64,000 bases of DNA from Alcanivorax sediminis (GCF_009601165.1 NZ_WIRE01000001.1:2852001-2916000), one strand, 5' to 3'; positions 52,875-61,524 are shown, numbered from the stretch's first letter. The notes: a model not told the origin generated them from the sequence alone. Translations and numbers: made by a program.

Positions 52875-54395
52875 TCAGGCAGAAACAGCGCTCTTCTCGA
52901 CTTCCTCCACATGTACAAACTCATAATCGGTACTGCGCACCTGACGCGTTTTCAACCAGTACCGCCAGGTGGAGCCAGGCCACAGCGCAAAGTTCTTGCC
53001 GTCTTCCTGCTGGTACCAGCTGGTACAACCCGACGTCCAGGTAGTGCCTTGAAGGCGGCGTTGTACATCATCATTGTAGGCCTGCTGGGCATTAGGCTTC
53101 ACATCCAGGTAGTCTGCCCCTTCGGCTTTCAACAGCGTCATACATTGCAGGATGTAGTTCACCTGACACTCAATCATGAACACGATGGAGTTATGGCCCA
53201 ACCCTGTGTTAGGGCCCACCAGCATGTACAGGTTGGGATAGCCGCTCACTGTCATCCCGTAGTAGGCCTCTGAGGAGTCCGCCCAGTCCTTGTGAAGATC
53301 ACGTCCCGGCAAACCGGTCAGCGGGAAATCTTTCATGTAGATGCGCGGGTCAACCACAAACCCTGTACCCAGGATGATGCAATCCGCTTCATGCTCCACG
53401 CCATCGTCTGTCACCACACTATTGGCTTTCACTTCCTGAATACCTGCGGTCACCAGCTCCACATTCTTGCGATTGAACATGGGATACCACTTGTTGGAAA
53501 TCAGCACCCGCTTGCAGCCGAATGCATAATCCGGCGTCAGCTTTTCCACTAACGTCTTGTCTTTCACCTGGAAGCGAATGAACTGCTTGCAAAGGCTTCC
53601 CAGCAACTTCGCCGCCCGGGTACTCGATGCAGGTGCCACTCGGGATTCATTGCTCCAGTACAAGCGTGCGCGATGCAGTTTCCTCAATCCCGGGAAGCGT
53701 TCAAACAGTCGCTGCTGTATCGCGGGGTAGCCACGTTCATCACGGGGAATCACCCAGGCTGCAGAGCGCTGAAACACTGACAGATGTTTCACTTTCGGCG
53801 CGATCTCCGGGCAGTACTGAATCGCGCTGCCTCCGGTTCCGATAGAAATCACTTTCTTGCCAACCAGGTCATAGCCATGATCCCACTCGGCGGAATGCAT
53901 CACCTTTCCCTTAAAACGCTTGAGGCCTTTAATGTTTGGCTTGTTAGGCACATGCAGAGGGCCCGATGCGAGCACAAAGTGCCGACAGACGATTGAGGAT
54001 CCTGCCGCCGTGCGCACCATCCATTTACCGGTATCTGCTTCAAAATGCGCTTCATTCACTTCTTCTTCAAAGCGGATAAAGCGACGCAAGTTATATTTCT
54101 CCACGGTGTCGAGAATGTAATTTTCAATCTCGTCTCGTGGCGCGTAACGCTTGCTCCAGTCAGCCTTGCCATTAAAGGAGAAGGAATAGAGATGCGACTG
54201 CACATCACAGGCCGCGCCAGGGTAACCATTGAAGTACCAGGCCCCGCCAACTTCCTTTGCCTTTTCAAGAATCACGAAATCTTCATTGCCGGATTCCAAC
54301 AGTTTGATGGCCATACACAAGCCGCCGAAGCCAGCCCCAACAATGGCCACATCCTTGTTGATTGTTTTCGTACTGATTTTGACTTTGCTGTTCAT
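52875..54395 (-). CDS. Flavin-containing Baeyer-Villiger-type monooxygenase
   Basis: 506 residues. VAIVGAGFGGLCMAIKLLES is the FAD motif, EKAKEVGGAWYFNGYPGAACDV the next conserved block, FKGKVMHSAEWDHG the BVMO fingerprint (FxGxxxHxxxW), and VISIGTGGSAIQYCPE the NADPH motif. It oxidises ketones or long-chain hydrocarbons with O2 and NADPH. Paralogues are frequent in alkane degraders. Its sequence resembles the GGAWYFNxYPG group more than AlmA (GGTWD), so calling it AlmA would be unsafe. The hydrolase gene 14 bases upstream is co-transcribed. Confidence 0.9.
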   Translation of the reverse strand: MNSKVKISTKTINKDVAIVGAGFGGLCMAIKLLESGNEDFVILEKAKEVGGAWYFNGYPGAACDVQSHLYSFSFNGKADWSKRYAPRDEIENYILDTVEKYNLRRFIRFEEEVNEAHFEADTGKWMVRTAAGSSIVCRHFVLASGPLHVPNKPNIKGLKRFKGKVMHSAEWDHGYDLVGKKVISIGTGGSAIQYCPEIAPKVKHLSVFQRSAAWVIPRDERGYPAIQQRLFERFPGLRKLHRARLYWSNESRVAPASSTRAAKLLGSLCKQFIRFQVKDKTLVEKLTPDYAFGCKRVLISNKWYPMFNRKNVELVTAGIQEVKANSVVTDDGVEHEADCIILGTGFVVDPRIYMKDFPLTGLPGRDLHKDWADSSEAYYGMTVSGYPNLYMLVGPNTGLGHNSIVFMIECQVNYILQCMTLLKAEGADYLDVKPNAQQAYNDDVQRRLQGTTWTSGCTSWYQQEDGKNFALWPGSTWRYWLKTRQVRSTDYEFVHVEEVEKSAVSA

Positions 54396-54409
54396 GTGTC
54401 GCTCCCTGC

Positions 54410-55261
54410 TCAGGCGGCCTTGGCCTGGTTCACATCAAAATTGGCCACTTCCTCGACGAGCGCATCCGCCAGGTCCAGAAAATGTCGGTTATCGTGCATC
54501 CAGGGGTGAAAACCCGGACGGAAGAAATCCAGCCAGTCGGGCAATGCCCGGCGCAGCACGCCCGGCCGGCCCAACGTCAGGTTCAGCACCTTGCCCCAAC
54601 CCTTCAGGTTTAACAGACCACCGCCTTTGGCCACCATCACGGTGTAGAACGGTACGTACAGACTCCAGAACAGCAGATTGGCAATCACAAAGGCGCCAAC
54701 CCGCAAGCTATAGGCCTTGATCCCCTTGCCCAGCACCTGTTCATAGGCGTCAAAGCACACCGCCTTGTGCTCTGTTTCCTCAATAGCGTGCCAACGCCAC
54801 ACCGCCGAAAAATGTGGCTCAACTTCCTTCAGCAAGGAGTCATTTCGCAACAGCACATCGCCCAGCACCGCGGTGAGATGCTCAAGTGCGACCGTTGCCG
54901 CCAGCTGAAATGAGCGAGGCGCTTTCTTAACCAGTTCAAGCAGCTCGACGACGACCCTGTCCATCGCCTCGACCGGCATTCCCGCCGCCACCAGCGCATC
55001 GTTGTATTCCTCGTGCTCGCGGGTATGAAAGCCTTCCTGGCCAATAAAGGCAGAGATCTGTTCTTTCAGATCGTCGCCGACGATTTCCTGGCGATAGTTG
55101 CGCACGCTCTGAATGAAGAACCGCTCCCCCGCAGGGAAAAAGAGAGAAAGCGTGTTGAAGAACTGGGTGACGTGCAGGCCAGCCGGGTTCCAGCTAATGG
55201 CCTTGTCCTTGGGTAGGCCGAATCGAAGATTTCGGCGGATAGGATCAACCTGGATTGTCAT
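54410..55261 (-). CDS. PF10118-type metal-dependent hydrolase (ferritin-like)
   Basis: 283 residues from ATG 55261 (AAGGGG seven bases upstream); the ATG at 55267 would have the site too close. All-helical, with metal-type motifs GQEGFHTREHEEYN, ATVALEHLTAVLGD and WHAIEETEHKAVCFDAYE, the repeated ExxH pattern of a diiron protein. The family is annotated as metal-dependent hydrolase without proven activity and often sits next to BVMO genes. A hydrophobic stretch (about 200-225) suggests membrane contact. Preceded by a perfect inverted repeat at 55326-55345. Confidence 0.85.
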   Translation of the reverse strand: MTIQVDPIRRNLRFGLPKDKAISWNPAGLHVTQFFNTLSLFFPAGERFFIQSVRNYRQEIVGDDLKEQISAFIGQEGFHTREHEEYNDALVAAGMPVEAMDRVVVELLELVKKAPRSFQLAATVALEHLTAVLGDVLLRNDSLLKEVEPHFSAVWRWHAIEETEHKAVCFDAYEQVLGKGIKAYSLRVGAFVIANLLFWSLYVPFYTVMVAKGGGLLNLKGWGKVLNLTLGRPGVLRRALPDWLDFFRPGFHPWMHDNRHFLDLADALVEEVANFDVNQAKAA

Positions 55262-55325
55262 TTTCATGCCCCTTTGCAAGATCGGAATGACCCGATCCTG
55301 AGGCGTATTGATGACACCATCAATG

Positions 55326-55345
55326 GTTACATTGAGCAATGTAAC
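55326..55345. promoter_or_regulatory. Perfect palindrome GTTACATTG-AG-CAATGTAAC upstream of BVMO operon
   Basis: Nine-base perfect arms around AG, 65 bases before the hydrolase start. It has the form of a TetR-family operator and would control the hydrolase-BVMO operon; no regulator gene is adjacent in this window. Confidence 0.55.
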
Positions 55346-55486
55346 TGTTTATTGACCCAGATCAAGCCTGCCAGGCAGGCCAACGCATATATCCCCGAAT
55401 TGCGACCGCACGCCCCCCTGTTGTTGACCACTCTGGAGCAGCCTGACATCGTCAATGGATCGCATCATCATGAGGAAAACAGAAAC

Positions 55487-55714
55487 ATGCGCCTGATTGG
55501 ATTGCTGGTCGCCCTGCTCGCGGTGGGCTGGCTGGTTAAAACACAGCTGCAAAGCACGCCGACCACCGCGCTCAGCGCAGAACAGGCTCCCGAGGGTGTG
55601 CCGACCCAGGCTCCTCGCAATGCGGAAGAACTCAAGGCGTTCGAAGCGCAAATCAACAGTCTGGCGGATCAACAGAACGCCGAGACCCGAAAAGCGCTCG
55701 AGCAGATCGAGTAA
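55487..55714 (+). CDS. 75-residue single-pass membrane or exported protein
   Basis: ATG 55487 follows GAGGAAAACAGAAAC. MRLIGLLVALLAVGWLVKTQ is an N-terminal hydrophobic anchor; the rest is polar and helical (NAEELKAFEAQINSLADQQN) and could form a short coiled coil in the periplasm. No family recognised. Divergent from the hydrolase-BVMO operon, with the palindrome between them. Confidence 0.7.
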   Translation: MRLIGLLVALLAVGWLVKTQLQSTPTTALSAEQAPEGVPTQAPRNAEELKAFEAQINSLADQQNAETRKALEQIE

Positions 55715-55731
55715 ACGCCAGCCTTGCTCGC

Positions 55732-55759
55732 CTGCTCCCCTTCCCCCTTGGGGGAGCAG
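55732..55759. other. GC-rich hairpin between small protein and GFA gene
   Basis: CTGCTCCCC (55732-55740) pairs with GGGGAGCAG (55751-55759). It lies in the gap of converging genes. It lacks a T-run, so termination is uncertain. Confidence 0.45.
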
Positions 55760-55791
55760 ACTTGCAGGGCTGGCCCCTATACTCAACCCGG

Positions 55792-56208
55792 CTATGCCCC
55801 GAATTGGGCAAACAATTCTTCTCCAGTTAGATTCCGGGTTTGCTGGGCAAAAGAGTAATAGTCCGGCTTGCTGTCGATAAAAACCTGTTGGACCAATTCC
55901 CAGTCGTTGTCGCCGTCAAAGACGCCCACAGGCACCGCGTACAGCCCCCCCTCTTTCAATCGATAGAACAGATGGGTGCCACATGCCTTGCAGAAGCCCC
56001 GCTCTGCCCAATCGGACGAGGAGTACACCCCCACATGTTCATCACCCTCGATCGTTAACGCCTCGCAATCCACCACCAGCAACGGACCACCGCCCCACTT
56101 TCGGCACATGGCACAGTGGCATGCCCCCACATGACGGCTCTTGGGTTTGGCGCTCAAACTGACGTTTCCACAGAGGCAAGTCCCACCTTGATTCATTTCA
56201 ATATCCAT
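55792..56208 (-). CDS. GFA-family (CENP-V/GFA) zinc protein
   Basis: 138 residues with the GFA zinc cysteines: GGTCLCGNV, ACHCAMCRKWGG and GFCKACGTHLFYR. The family is named after glutathione-dependent formaldehyde-activating enzyme, but most members have no proven reaction. A cytosolic detoxifying role is possible. ATG 56208 has AGGAGAGCAATAT ahead. Confidence 0.92.
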   Translation of the reverse strand: MDIEMNQGGTCLCGNVSLSAKPKSRHVGACHCAMCRKWGGGPLLVVDCEALTIEGDEHVGVYSSSDWAERGFCKACGTHLFYRLKEGGLYAVPVGVFDGDNDWELVQQVFIDSKPDYYSFAQQTRNLTGEELFAQFGA

Positions 56209-56267
56209 ATTGCTCTCCTTGTATGGCCCTGTATCAGGGCTGGTTGGCAGTCAATGCCGATGTGCTC

Positions 56268-56885
56268 CTAGCGGAGCGGTCCTGCCTCCGCGGCATAACG
56301 ATAGTGGCCGGTGATCCGGTAATCGAACAGCATGTCCTCATGGCGAGGCCCCGCCCCAATGTTATGAACGATGCCCGGATTGCCACTCCTGGCAAACACG
56401 GTATCCCTCACAATACCGATATGCGGCAGGTTGCCGGGCAACATCCAGGTCACCAGGTCCCCCGGTTGGTAGTCTGCGGGGGCATCCGAAACGGGCAACG
56501 ACTCGCCGTGACGAGTAAAGAAGGTCTGCAGATTGGGTACCCGGCGATGATCGATATTGCGGTCGGTGCGGGTCAGCCCCCAGATGCGTTGGGAAGGATA
56601 GGCTTCAAAATGGGCAGCCATGTCCTCGTGCACACGCACTTGCAGGTCGATACCCAGAGCACGATAGGATCGGATCACCACATCCGTACAGACCCCGATG
56701 TTCGCCGGCACATCGCCGTTGGGGTAGGCCAGCCGGTAATAGGCGCCGTTGTAAGTCACGTTGTGCTGAGTACGCTCCATGGCAGCGGCGACCAGCTGGC
56801 TGTCGAAGCTGTCTGCCCGGCAGCTCGCACTGGCCAGCAACAGCACGACCATACCGAAACCCGCTCCAGCCCATCCCTTGATCAT
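56268..56885 (-). CDS. DUF1287 exported protein
   Basis: 205 residues. Signal peptide MIKGWAGAGFGMVVLLLASA, cleaved near SCRADS. The family motif GDVPANIGVCTDVVIRSYRAL contains the likely catalytic Cys of an NlpC/P60-like fold, and LVTWMLPGNLPHIGIV carries the matching His. DUF1287 proteins are periplasmic and presumed hydrolases of the cell wall or other amide bonds. Start ATG 56885 follows AAGGAGAGCCAGAAGC. Confidence 0.9.
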   Translation of the reverse strand: MIKGWAGAGFGMVVLLLASASCRADSFDSQLVAAAMERTQHNVTYNGAYYRLAYPNGDVPANIGVCTDVVIRSYRALGIDLQVRVHEDMAAHFEAYPSQRIWGLTRTDRNIDHRRVPNLQTFFTRHGESLPVSDAPADYQPGDLVTWMLPGNLPHIGIVRDTVFARSGNPGIVHNIGAGPRHEDMLFDYRITGHYRYAAEAGPLR

Positions 56886-56910
56886 GCTTCTGGCTCTCCT
56901 TGCCGTCCGG

Positions 56911-57531
56911 TCAGGCCGTTAGCGATGCCCCGTATCGTTCCAGAATGCACGCCTTGCGTTGCGCATCGCTGACATTCGCTTCCAGTAGCGCCACCATCCA
57001 GTCACACCCGGCCAGGACACAGTGCCCGCGCCAGTCACTGAAACTGTCCAGATTCTCCACCGCCAGCGCCACGGAACCGCCCCGCTCCGCGAAACCACCC
57101 CCAATACTTTCTCCGAGCACAACCCAGTTGTCCTCACAGAAAGGGCGTATCCCGACAAAATAGACATGATGACGCGCATCCTGCTCGGTGGGGGCCTGGT
57201 TGGTCATGGCTACATTGAGCAAACTCATGGAAAGCTCATCGAGCGTGATGGGAGAAGACCACTCCTGCAGCGTCGGGATATCCAGTGACGCATGCTGTGC
57301 CCAGACATTCTGCCCACCCCACATCAGGGTCTGGTCGACAGCTTGCCATTGCAGGCCTGAAGGTGACACCTCGCAGGTACGCAGTTTGGAGGGAAAGGCC
57401 AGAAACCACAGCGGAGTGTCTGTCACCCGGGCATGGGGAAACTGACGCAGGCTGCCATCATCGAATTCGATAATCAGCTTGAACTGCTCCAGCGGCACCA
57501 CCCGCTTGATACTCTGTGCCATGCGGCTCAT
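56911..57531 (-). CDS. Hypothetical protein with DUF2442-like N-terminus
   Basis: 206 residues. The start MSRMAQSIKRVVPLEQFKLI, IEFDDGSLRQF resembles the short DUF2442 domain (about 1-65). The rest (about 70-205) is not recognised; GRxxxYFVGIRPFCEDNWVV-like and GHCVLAGCDWMVALLEA stretches look like an ordinary cytosolic fold. A short gap of 6 bases separates it from the MAPEG gene; the two are probably co-transcribed. Confidence 0.65.
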   Translation of the reverse strand: MSRMAQSIKRVVPLEQFKLIIEFDDGSLRQFPHARVTDTPLWFLAFPSKLRTCEVSPSGLQWQAVDQTLMWGGQNVWAQHASLDIPTLQEWSSPITLDELSMSLLNVAMTNQAPTEQDARHHVYFVGIRPFCEDNWVVLGESIGGGFAERGGSVALAVENLDSFSDWRGHCVLAGCDWMVALLEANVSDAQRKACILERYGASLTA

Positions 57532-57537
57532 CTGCCC

Positions 57538-57930
57538 CTATTGGGTCAGTGCCAGAATCGCGATGTAAAGACAACAGAACATCCCGACCACAAACACCCC
57601 GGAACGCCACCAGGCCAGATTGGCGATATAAAGGATCGGGTGCAGAACCCGCGCCGCCAGATACAGTAGCGCCACCCCATCCAGCCGATTCAGATCCAAC
57701 CCGGAGGCATAGGCGATAAAGCACACCATGGTAAAAACAATCAGCGCCTCCCAGGCATTCGCCTGCGCCGCCTGCGTTCTCGCACCCGCTCCTTCCAGCG
57801 CAGCCTGCTGCTGGCGAGGATGGTGATTATCGAAACGCTTGAATTGCTTGATGCGAAAATAGACGCCAGCCCAGGCGAGGAAGATGGGCAGGAAGGAGAT
57901 GGCGAAGAGCACATAGAGGATGATGGGCAT
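57538..57930 (-). CDS. MAPEG-family membrane protein
   Basis: 130 residues, four hydrophobic helices. The QAANAWEALIVFTMVCFIA segment (the E/N-containing MAPEG motif) and LLYLAARVLHPILYIANL are characteristic. MAPEG proteins include glutathione transferase and eicosanoid enzymes, but bacterial members are mostly untested. Located in the inner membrane. Confidence 0.88.
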   Translation of the reverse strand: MPIILYVLFAISFLPIFLAWAGVYFRIKQFKRFDNHHPRQQQAALEGAGARTQAAQANAWEALIVFTMVCFIAYASGLDLNRLDGVALLYLAARVLHPILYIANLAWWRSGVFVVGMFCCLYIAILALTQ

Positions 57931-57955
57931 CGGAGCTTCAAGTTACTCATGAAAG

Positions 57956-58483
57956 TTATGGATTGATTGCAATCACTTCATCACCATAGATTGATTCATA
58001 CCTTACTTCGAACAAAACATTACTTTCCAAATTTTGAAACAGAGCCTTTATGAGATAATTCTTATTTGGTTCATTCAAGGTAAGATGAACAAGATCTATG
58101 GCTTTTCCTGCTGGCAGAGAATAGCTATCCGCTAATTTAATCTGATTTAAAGAGACAATATCAAAAACATCGCCCCTAAAGTCGATTAGAAAATTTTCTA
58201 GATCACCGAATGGTGATCTATTTTTATTATCTCCTTTTTTTATCAGGGTAATACACTTAATTACCGCTGGTCCCACCCCGTTATTTTCTAAACGAACAGT
58301 TAAGGATCTATCTTCATGGTGAGTCCATAAATGCACTAGCGGCTTAACACTAAGTTTATTGTGCTCTCTCTGGTCACGCCGACTTTTTACAACTGAGTCA
58401 CCGACCCAAATTGCAACGACAATGGAGGATAATGCCGCCATCAAATCAGCCGCATGAAAAATTGCGCCACCTAATTCAGACAT
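57956..58483 (-). CDS. AT-rich orphan gene, single-pass membrane protein
   Basis: 175 residues from ATG 58483, which has ATTGGGGATA ahead; GTG 58501 is an alternative. One N-terminal membrane helix (about 8-28: ADLMAALSSIVVAIWVGD) followed by a soluble domain with beta-type pattern. The base composition is clearly lower in GC than all neighbours, with many AAA, ATT and TTA codons. This suggests recent acquisition. I recognise no family. Confidence 0.7.
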   Translation of the reverse strand: MSELGGAIFHAADLMAALSSIVVAIWVGDSVVKSRRDQREHNKLSVKPLVHLWTHHEDRSLTVRLENNGVGPAVIKCITLIKKGDNKNRSPFGDLENFLIDFRGDVFDIVSLNQIKLADSYSLPAGKAIDLVHLTLNEPNKNYLIKALFQNLESNVLFEVRYESIYGDEVIAINP

Positions 58484-58517
58484 ATTATCCCCAATATTCA
58501 CTTACTGTTCTTATTGA

Positions 58518-60044
58518 TCATTTTTTCCACTCCACCCGATACAAATCATCCCGACGATCCCGCAGATTGGTAACTGACCCTTCCCGATGCAACAACTTCA
58601 GCTTCTCCAGATCCACATCGGCAAACATCAACATTTCGGTATTGGGCACCGACTCACTGATGATGGCATCGTGGGGAAAGTAGAAGTCACTGGGTGAAAA
58701 TACCGAAGACTGGGCGTACTGGATGTCGACGGCATCCACTCGCGGCAAGTTGCCCACGGAACCGGCGATGGCCACGTAGCATTCGTTTTCGATTGCACGG
58801 GCCTGGGCGCAGTGACGTACGCGCAGGTAGCCATTCTTGGTATCGGTCCAGAACGGGACGAACAGGATGTCCATTTTTTCTTCGGCCAGCAGGCGGCCCA
58901 GTTCCGGGAACTCCACGTCATAACAGATCAGGATGCCCACACGACCTGCGTCGGTATCAAACACCTGCACCTTGTTGCCGCCCTGAATCACCCAGTCACG
59001 GCGTTCGTGGGGAGTGATGTGGATCTTGTACTGGGATTCGACCGAGCCATCGCGGCGCATCAGATAGGCTACGTTGTAGACCTTGTCATCTTCAATCACC
59101 GGCATGGAGCCACCAACGATATTGATGTTGTAGCTCACTGCCATGTCCGCCAGGGCATCGCGGACTTCGTCGGTAAAGCTGGCCAGGAAGCGTACCGCTT
59201 CCACGGAGTTCAGTTCCGGGCGCAAGCCCATGAGCGGCGCGCTGAAAAACTCCGGCAGTACAGCAAAATCCGCACGGTAATCGGACAGCGCATCAATGAA
59301 GAATTCCACCTGGTTGAGCAGATCCTGCACATCACGGGCGGCGCGCATACGCCGCTGGACCACACCCACACGGACCACAGTCCGGCGTGGCCACTCGGCA
59401 TCGTCGTCTTCCGGTTCATAGAGAATATTGTCCCACTCCAGCAATGTGGCGTAACCATGGGAATCTTCATCTTCCGGGAGGTAGGCTTTCATCAGGCGCT
59501 TAACGTCGAAACCGTTGGCCAGCTGGAAAGACAGGATCGGATCATAAATGGCGCGGGCTTCTACCTGTTCGATGTACTCAGTAACTTCCATCTGGTCTGC
59601 GTAGTTGGTGTACCCCGGCAGACGACCACCGGCGAGGATGGCGCGCAGATTTTCTTCCCGGCACAGTTCCTTGCGGGCTTCGTAGAGACGACGACCAAGA
59701 CGGTAACCGCGGTATTCCTTGTCCACGAACACATCAAGCCCGTACAGCGCATCCCCGCTCTTGTTATGGGAGCGCACCTTGTCATCGGTGATCAGATCTT
59801 CATAGCGATGCGGATTGGAGAACCGGTCGTACTTCACCTTGATGGTGAGTGCCGTGGCCACCAGCTCGCCGTTGTCCTCGATAACCAGCTGCCCTTCCGG
59901 AAAAATGCGGATCAGGGTGCGAATGGTGTCTTCCGGCCAGGCGCCGCCAATATCGTGGTAGACCTGATCCATGAGCTTGGCCAGGGCTGGATAATCGTCT
60001 TCAGTGAGGGTTCTCAGACGCAGGCGGGTGGTTTCTTCAGCCAT
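58518..60044 (-). CDS. GNAT acetyltransferase-nitrilase superfamily fusion
   Basis: 508 residues from ATG 60044. N-terminal GNAT domain (about 1-210) with YRGYRLGRRLYEARKEL as the acetyl-CoA loop. C-terminal carbon-nitrogen hydrolase (about 225-508) with the full Glu-Lys-Cys triad: AVLPEFFSAP (Glu), SQYKIHITPHERRDW (Lys) and VGILICYDVEFPELG (Cys). The pairing implies coupled acetylation and amide hydrolysis or transfer on one substrate, but it is not known. The same two-domain protein is seen in other proteobacteria and is described as a bifunctional GNAT/carbon-nitrogen hydrolase. An open extension upstream to 60137 reads through the repeat at 60062-60191. Confidence 0.92.
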   Translation of the reverse strand: MAEETTRLRLRTLTEDDYPALAKLMDQVYHDIGGAWPEDTIRTLIRIFPEGQLVIEDNGELVATALTIKVKYDRFSNPHRYEDLITDDKVRSHNKSGDALYGLDVFVDKEYRGYRLGRRLYEARKELCREENLRAILAGGRLPGYTNYADQMEVTEYIEQVEARAIYDPILSFQLANGFDVKRLMKAYLPEDEDSHGYATLLEWDNILYEPEDDDAEWPRRTVVRVGVVQRRMRAARDVQDLLNQVEFFIDALSDYRADFAVLPEFFSAPLMGLRPELNSVEAVRFLASFTDEVRDALADMAVSYNINIVGGSMPVIEDDKVYNVAYLMRRDGSVESQYKIHITPHERRDWVIQGGNKVQVFDTDAGRVGILICYDVEFPELGRLLAEEKMDILFVPFWTDTKNGYLRVRHCAQARAIENECYVAIAGSVGNLPRVDAVDIQYAQSSVFSPSDFYFPHDAIISESVPNTEMLMFADVDLEKLKLLHREGSVTNLRDRRDDLYRVEWKK

Positions 60045-60061
60045 ACTAAAACTCCGTTTTA

Positions 60062-60191
60062 CGCTGCACGCATCACACGACACGCAACAACGCGATAAAG
60101 GTCTGCGATTCTCTTCAATGCCGCGCCCGCGCCTCAAGGCTTCGGGTTTACGACGGTGTTGGTTTTGCCTGTTGCGTGCAGCGTGCTGCCT
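60062..60191. repeat. Heptad inverted-repeat element 8 (CGCAACA type)
   Basis: Left words CGCTGCA, CGCATCA, CACGACA, CGCAACA (60062-60089). The core ends with TTGGTTTTGCCT, as in the GAGTTTC-type elements. Right words GTTGCGT, GCAGCGT, GCTGCCT (60171-60191), the inverse type. It lies between the GNAT-nitrilase gene and the small hypothetical gene. Confidence 0.75.
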
Positions 60192-60200
60192 GAGGCTGCT

Positions 60201-60575
60201 CTACGCATTCAACGGCGGAAACGGGATCAGCCAGCTCATGTGCCGATTCTGCAATGCATCCGGCCCGCAGGGATAGAGGGCCACCCCATCCGGGCGAATA
60301 AAGATGACCCCGCCCTCGTTCAGGCCCACATAGCCGGACTGATGTTCACGCACATAGCCACATTCCTCCCCCCACTGCGGCTGCAGTGGCGCTGGAATGC
60401 TTTCGTAGCCGATGACACCATTAGCCAGGGGATCGTCGATGGCGATACGGTCACGGTACAGGCCGACCGCGTCTTCCCCCACCAGCAATACCATACCCTG
60501 ATGAAAATGCAGCAGGGTGACATTGCCACGTCCGTTGAGCGTCAGGTTTTCCTGGTTTTCGATGATGGTATCCAT
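60201..60575 (-). CDS. Hypothetical protein, 124 residues
   Basis: The product begins MDTIIENQENLTLNGRGNVT and has alternating hydrophobic/polar residues, e.g. TLLHFHQGMVLLVGEDAVGL and ALYPCGPDALQNRHMSWLIP, suggesting a small beta-rich soluble fold. No recognised family. Divergent from cobB by 27 bases, so they may share a promoter region. Confidence 0.65.
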   Translation of the reverse strand: MDTIIENQENLTLNGRGNVTLLHFHQGMVLLVGEDAVGLYRDRIAIDDPLANGVIGYESIPAPLQPQWGEECGYVREHQSGYVGLNEGGVIFIRPDGVALYPCGPDALQNRHMSWLIPFPPLNA

Positions 60576-60602
60576 GGAATAAGCGTTTCCGAGAGCAAAT
60601 AA

Positions 60603-61313
60603 ATGGCTGAAAACATTGTAATACTTACCGGCGCGGGAATCTCGGCGGAATCCGGGATCAAGACTTTCCGGGCCTCTGACGGGTTATGGGAAAACCACCG
60701 GGTGGAAGACGTGGCGACCCCGGAAGCCTTCTTTCGAAACCCGTTGCTGGTGCAGAATTTTTACAACCAGCGCCGGGCCCAGCTGCTGACGCCGGAGATT
60801 CAGCCCAATGCGGCCCATCAGGCGCTGGCCAGGCTGGAAGCAGCCTACCCCAATGGCAGTGTGCTGGTGGTGACCCAGAACATTGATGACCTGCATGAAC
60901 GGGCAGGCAGCCAGAACCTGATCCACATGCACGGTGAAATCCTCAAAGGCCGCTGCCAGTCCAGTGGCGGTCTGGTGGCCATCGACCATGACTTGAGCCC
61001 GGCCATGCCCTGCCCGCTCTGTGGCAAGAAGGGGTGCCTGCGCCCCCATGTGGTGTGGTTCGGCGAAATGCCACTGCAAATGGAGACCATATATCAAGCC
61101 CTGGCCCGTTGCGATCGCTTCATCAGCATTGGTACCAGCGGCAACGTTTACCCCGCTGCCGGGTTTGTGGAGGAAGCCAATCGCCATGGCGCGCACTCCA
61201 TCGAACTGAACCTGGAGCCCTCCCAGCGCCTCACTGCCTTTGCCAAGCACCGTCATGGCCTGGCCACCGAGCTGGTGCCAGCTTATGTGGAGGAGCTGAT
61301 TGCCCTGCTGTAA
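60603..61313 (+). CDS. cobB: NAD-dependent protein deacylase, sirtuin CobB type
   Basis: 236 residues of the sirtuin family. [20 protein letters not shown] is the NAD loop, [24 protein letters not shown] contains the catalytic His, and [18 protein letters not shown] hold the zinc cysteines (as in E. coli CobB, where the first pair is also incomplete). FGEMPL and [12 protein letters not shown] complete the NAD site. The enzyme removes acetyl and succinyl from lysines using NAD+. ATG 60603. Confidence 0.95.
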   Translation: MAENIVILTGAGISAESGIKTFRASDGLWENHRVEDVATPEAFFRNPLLVQNFYNQRRAQLLTPEIQPNAAHQALARLEAAYPNGSVLVVTQNIDDLHERAGSQNLIHMHGEILKGRCQSSGGLVAIDHDLSPAMPCPLCGKKGCLRPHVVWFGEMPLQMETIYQALARCDRFISIGTSGNVYPAAGFVEEANRHGAHSIELNLEPSQRLTAFAKHRHGLATELVPAYVEELIALL

Positions 61314-61332
61314 CGGTAAAGCCTGCCCCTGT

Positions 61333-61410
61333 GAGAGAGGCAACTTGTTGGCCGAACGCCTTTTTGGATTGCGCGGAGGGTGATTCAGGCCCGATTCGGC
61401 CAACAAGTGG
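61333..61410. repeat. Inverted repeat with ACTTGTTGGCCGAA arms
   Basis: ACTTGTTGGCCGAA (61343-61356) pairs perfectly with TTCGGCCAACAAGT (61395-61408) around 38 bases. A related single arm occurs at 44105-44133 (AGAGACAACTTGTTGCCCGAA). REP-type element of a second family. Confidence 0.75.
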
Positions 61411-61497
61411 GCTCTGCTGAAAAAACACCGGCCCATCACCGTTACCTATCCCACCAACAGCCCCGCCTGTATTTCTCTGACGGCCCGTTTCCGCTAG

Positions 61498-61524
61498 ACT
61501 CCTGAACCTCTATATATAGGAGTG
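61498..61524 (+). promoter_or_regulatory. AT-rich palindrome upstream of DAHP synthase
   Basis: ACTCCT...AGGAGT with a central CTCTATATATAG near 61509-61520. It probably includes the -10 region of the gene's promoter, but a matching -35 is not obvious. Confidence 0.35.

Noticed and set aside
52875..54395. Naming the BVMO gene almA
   Set aside because: The FAD-adjacent block reads GGAWYFNGYPG rather than the GGTWD form of AlmA proteins; only the general family is supported.
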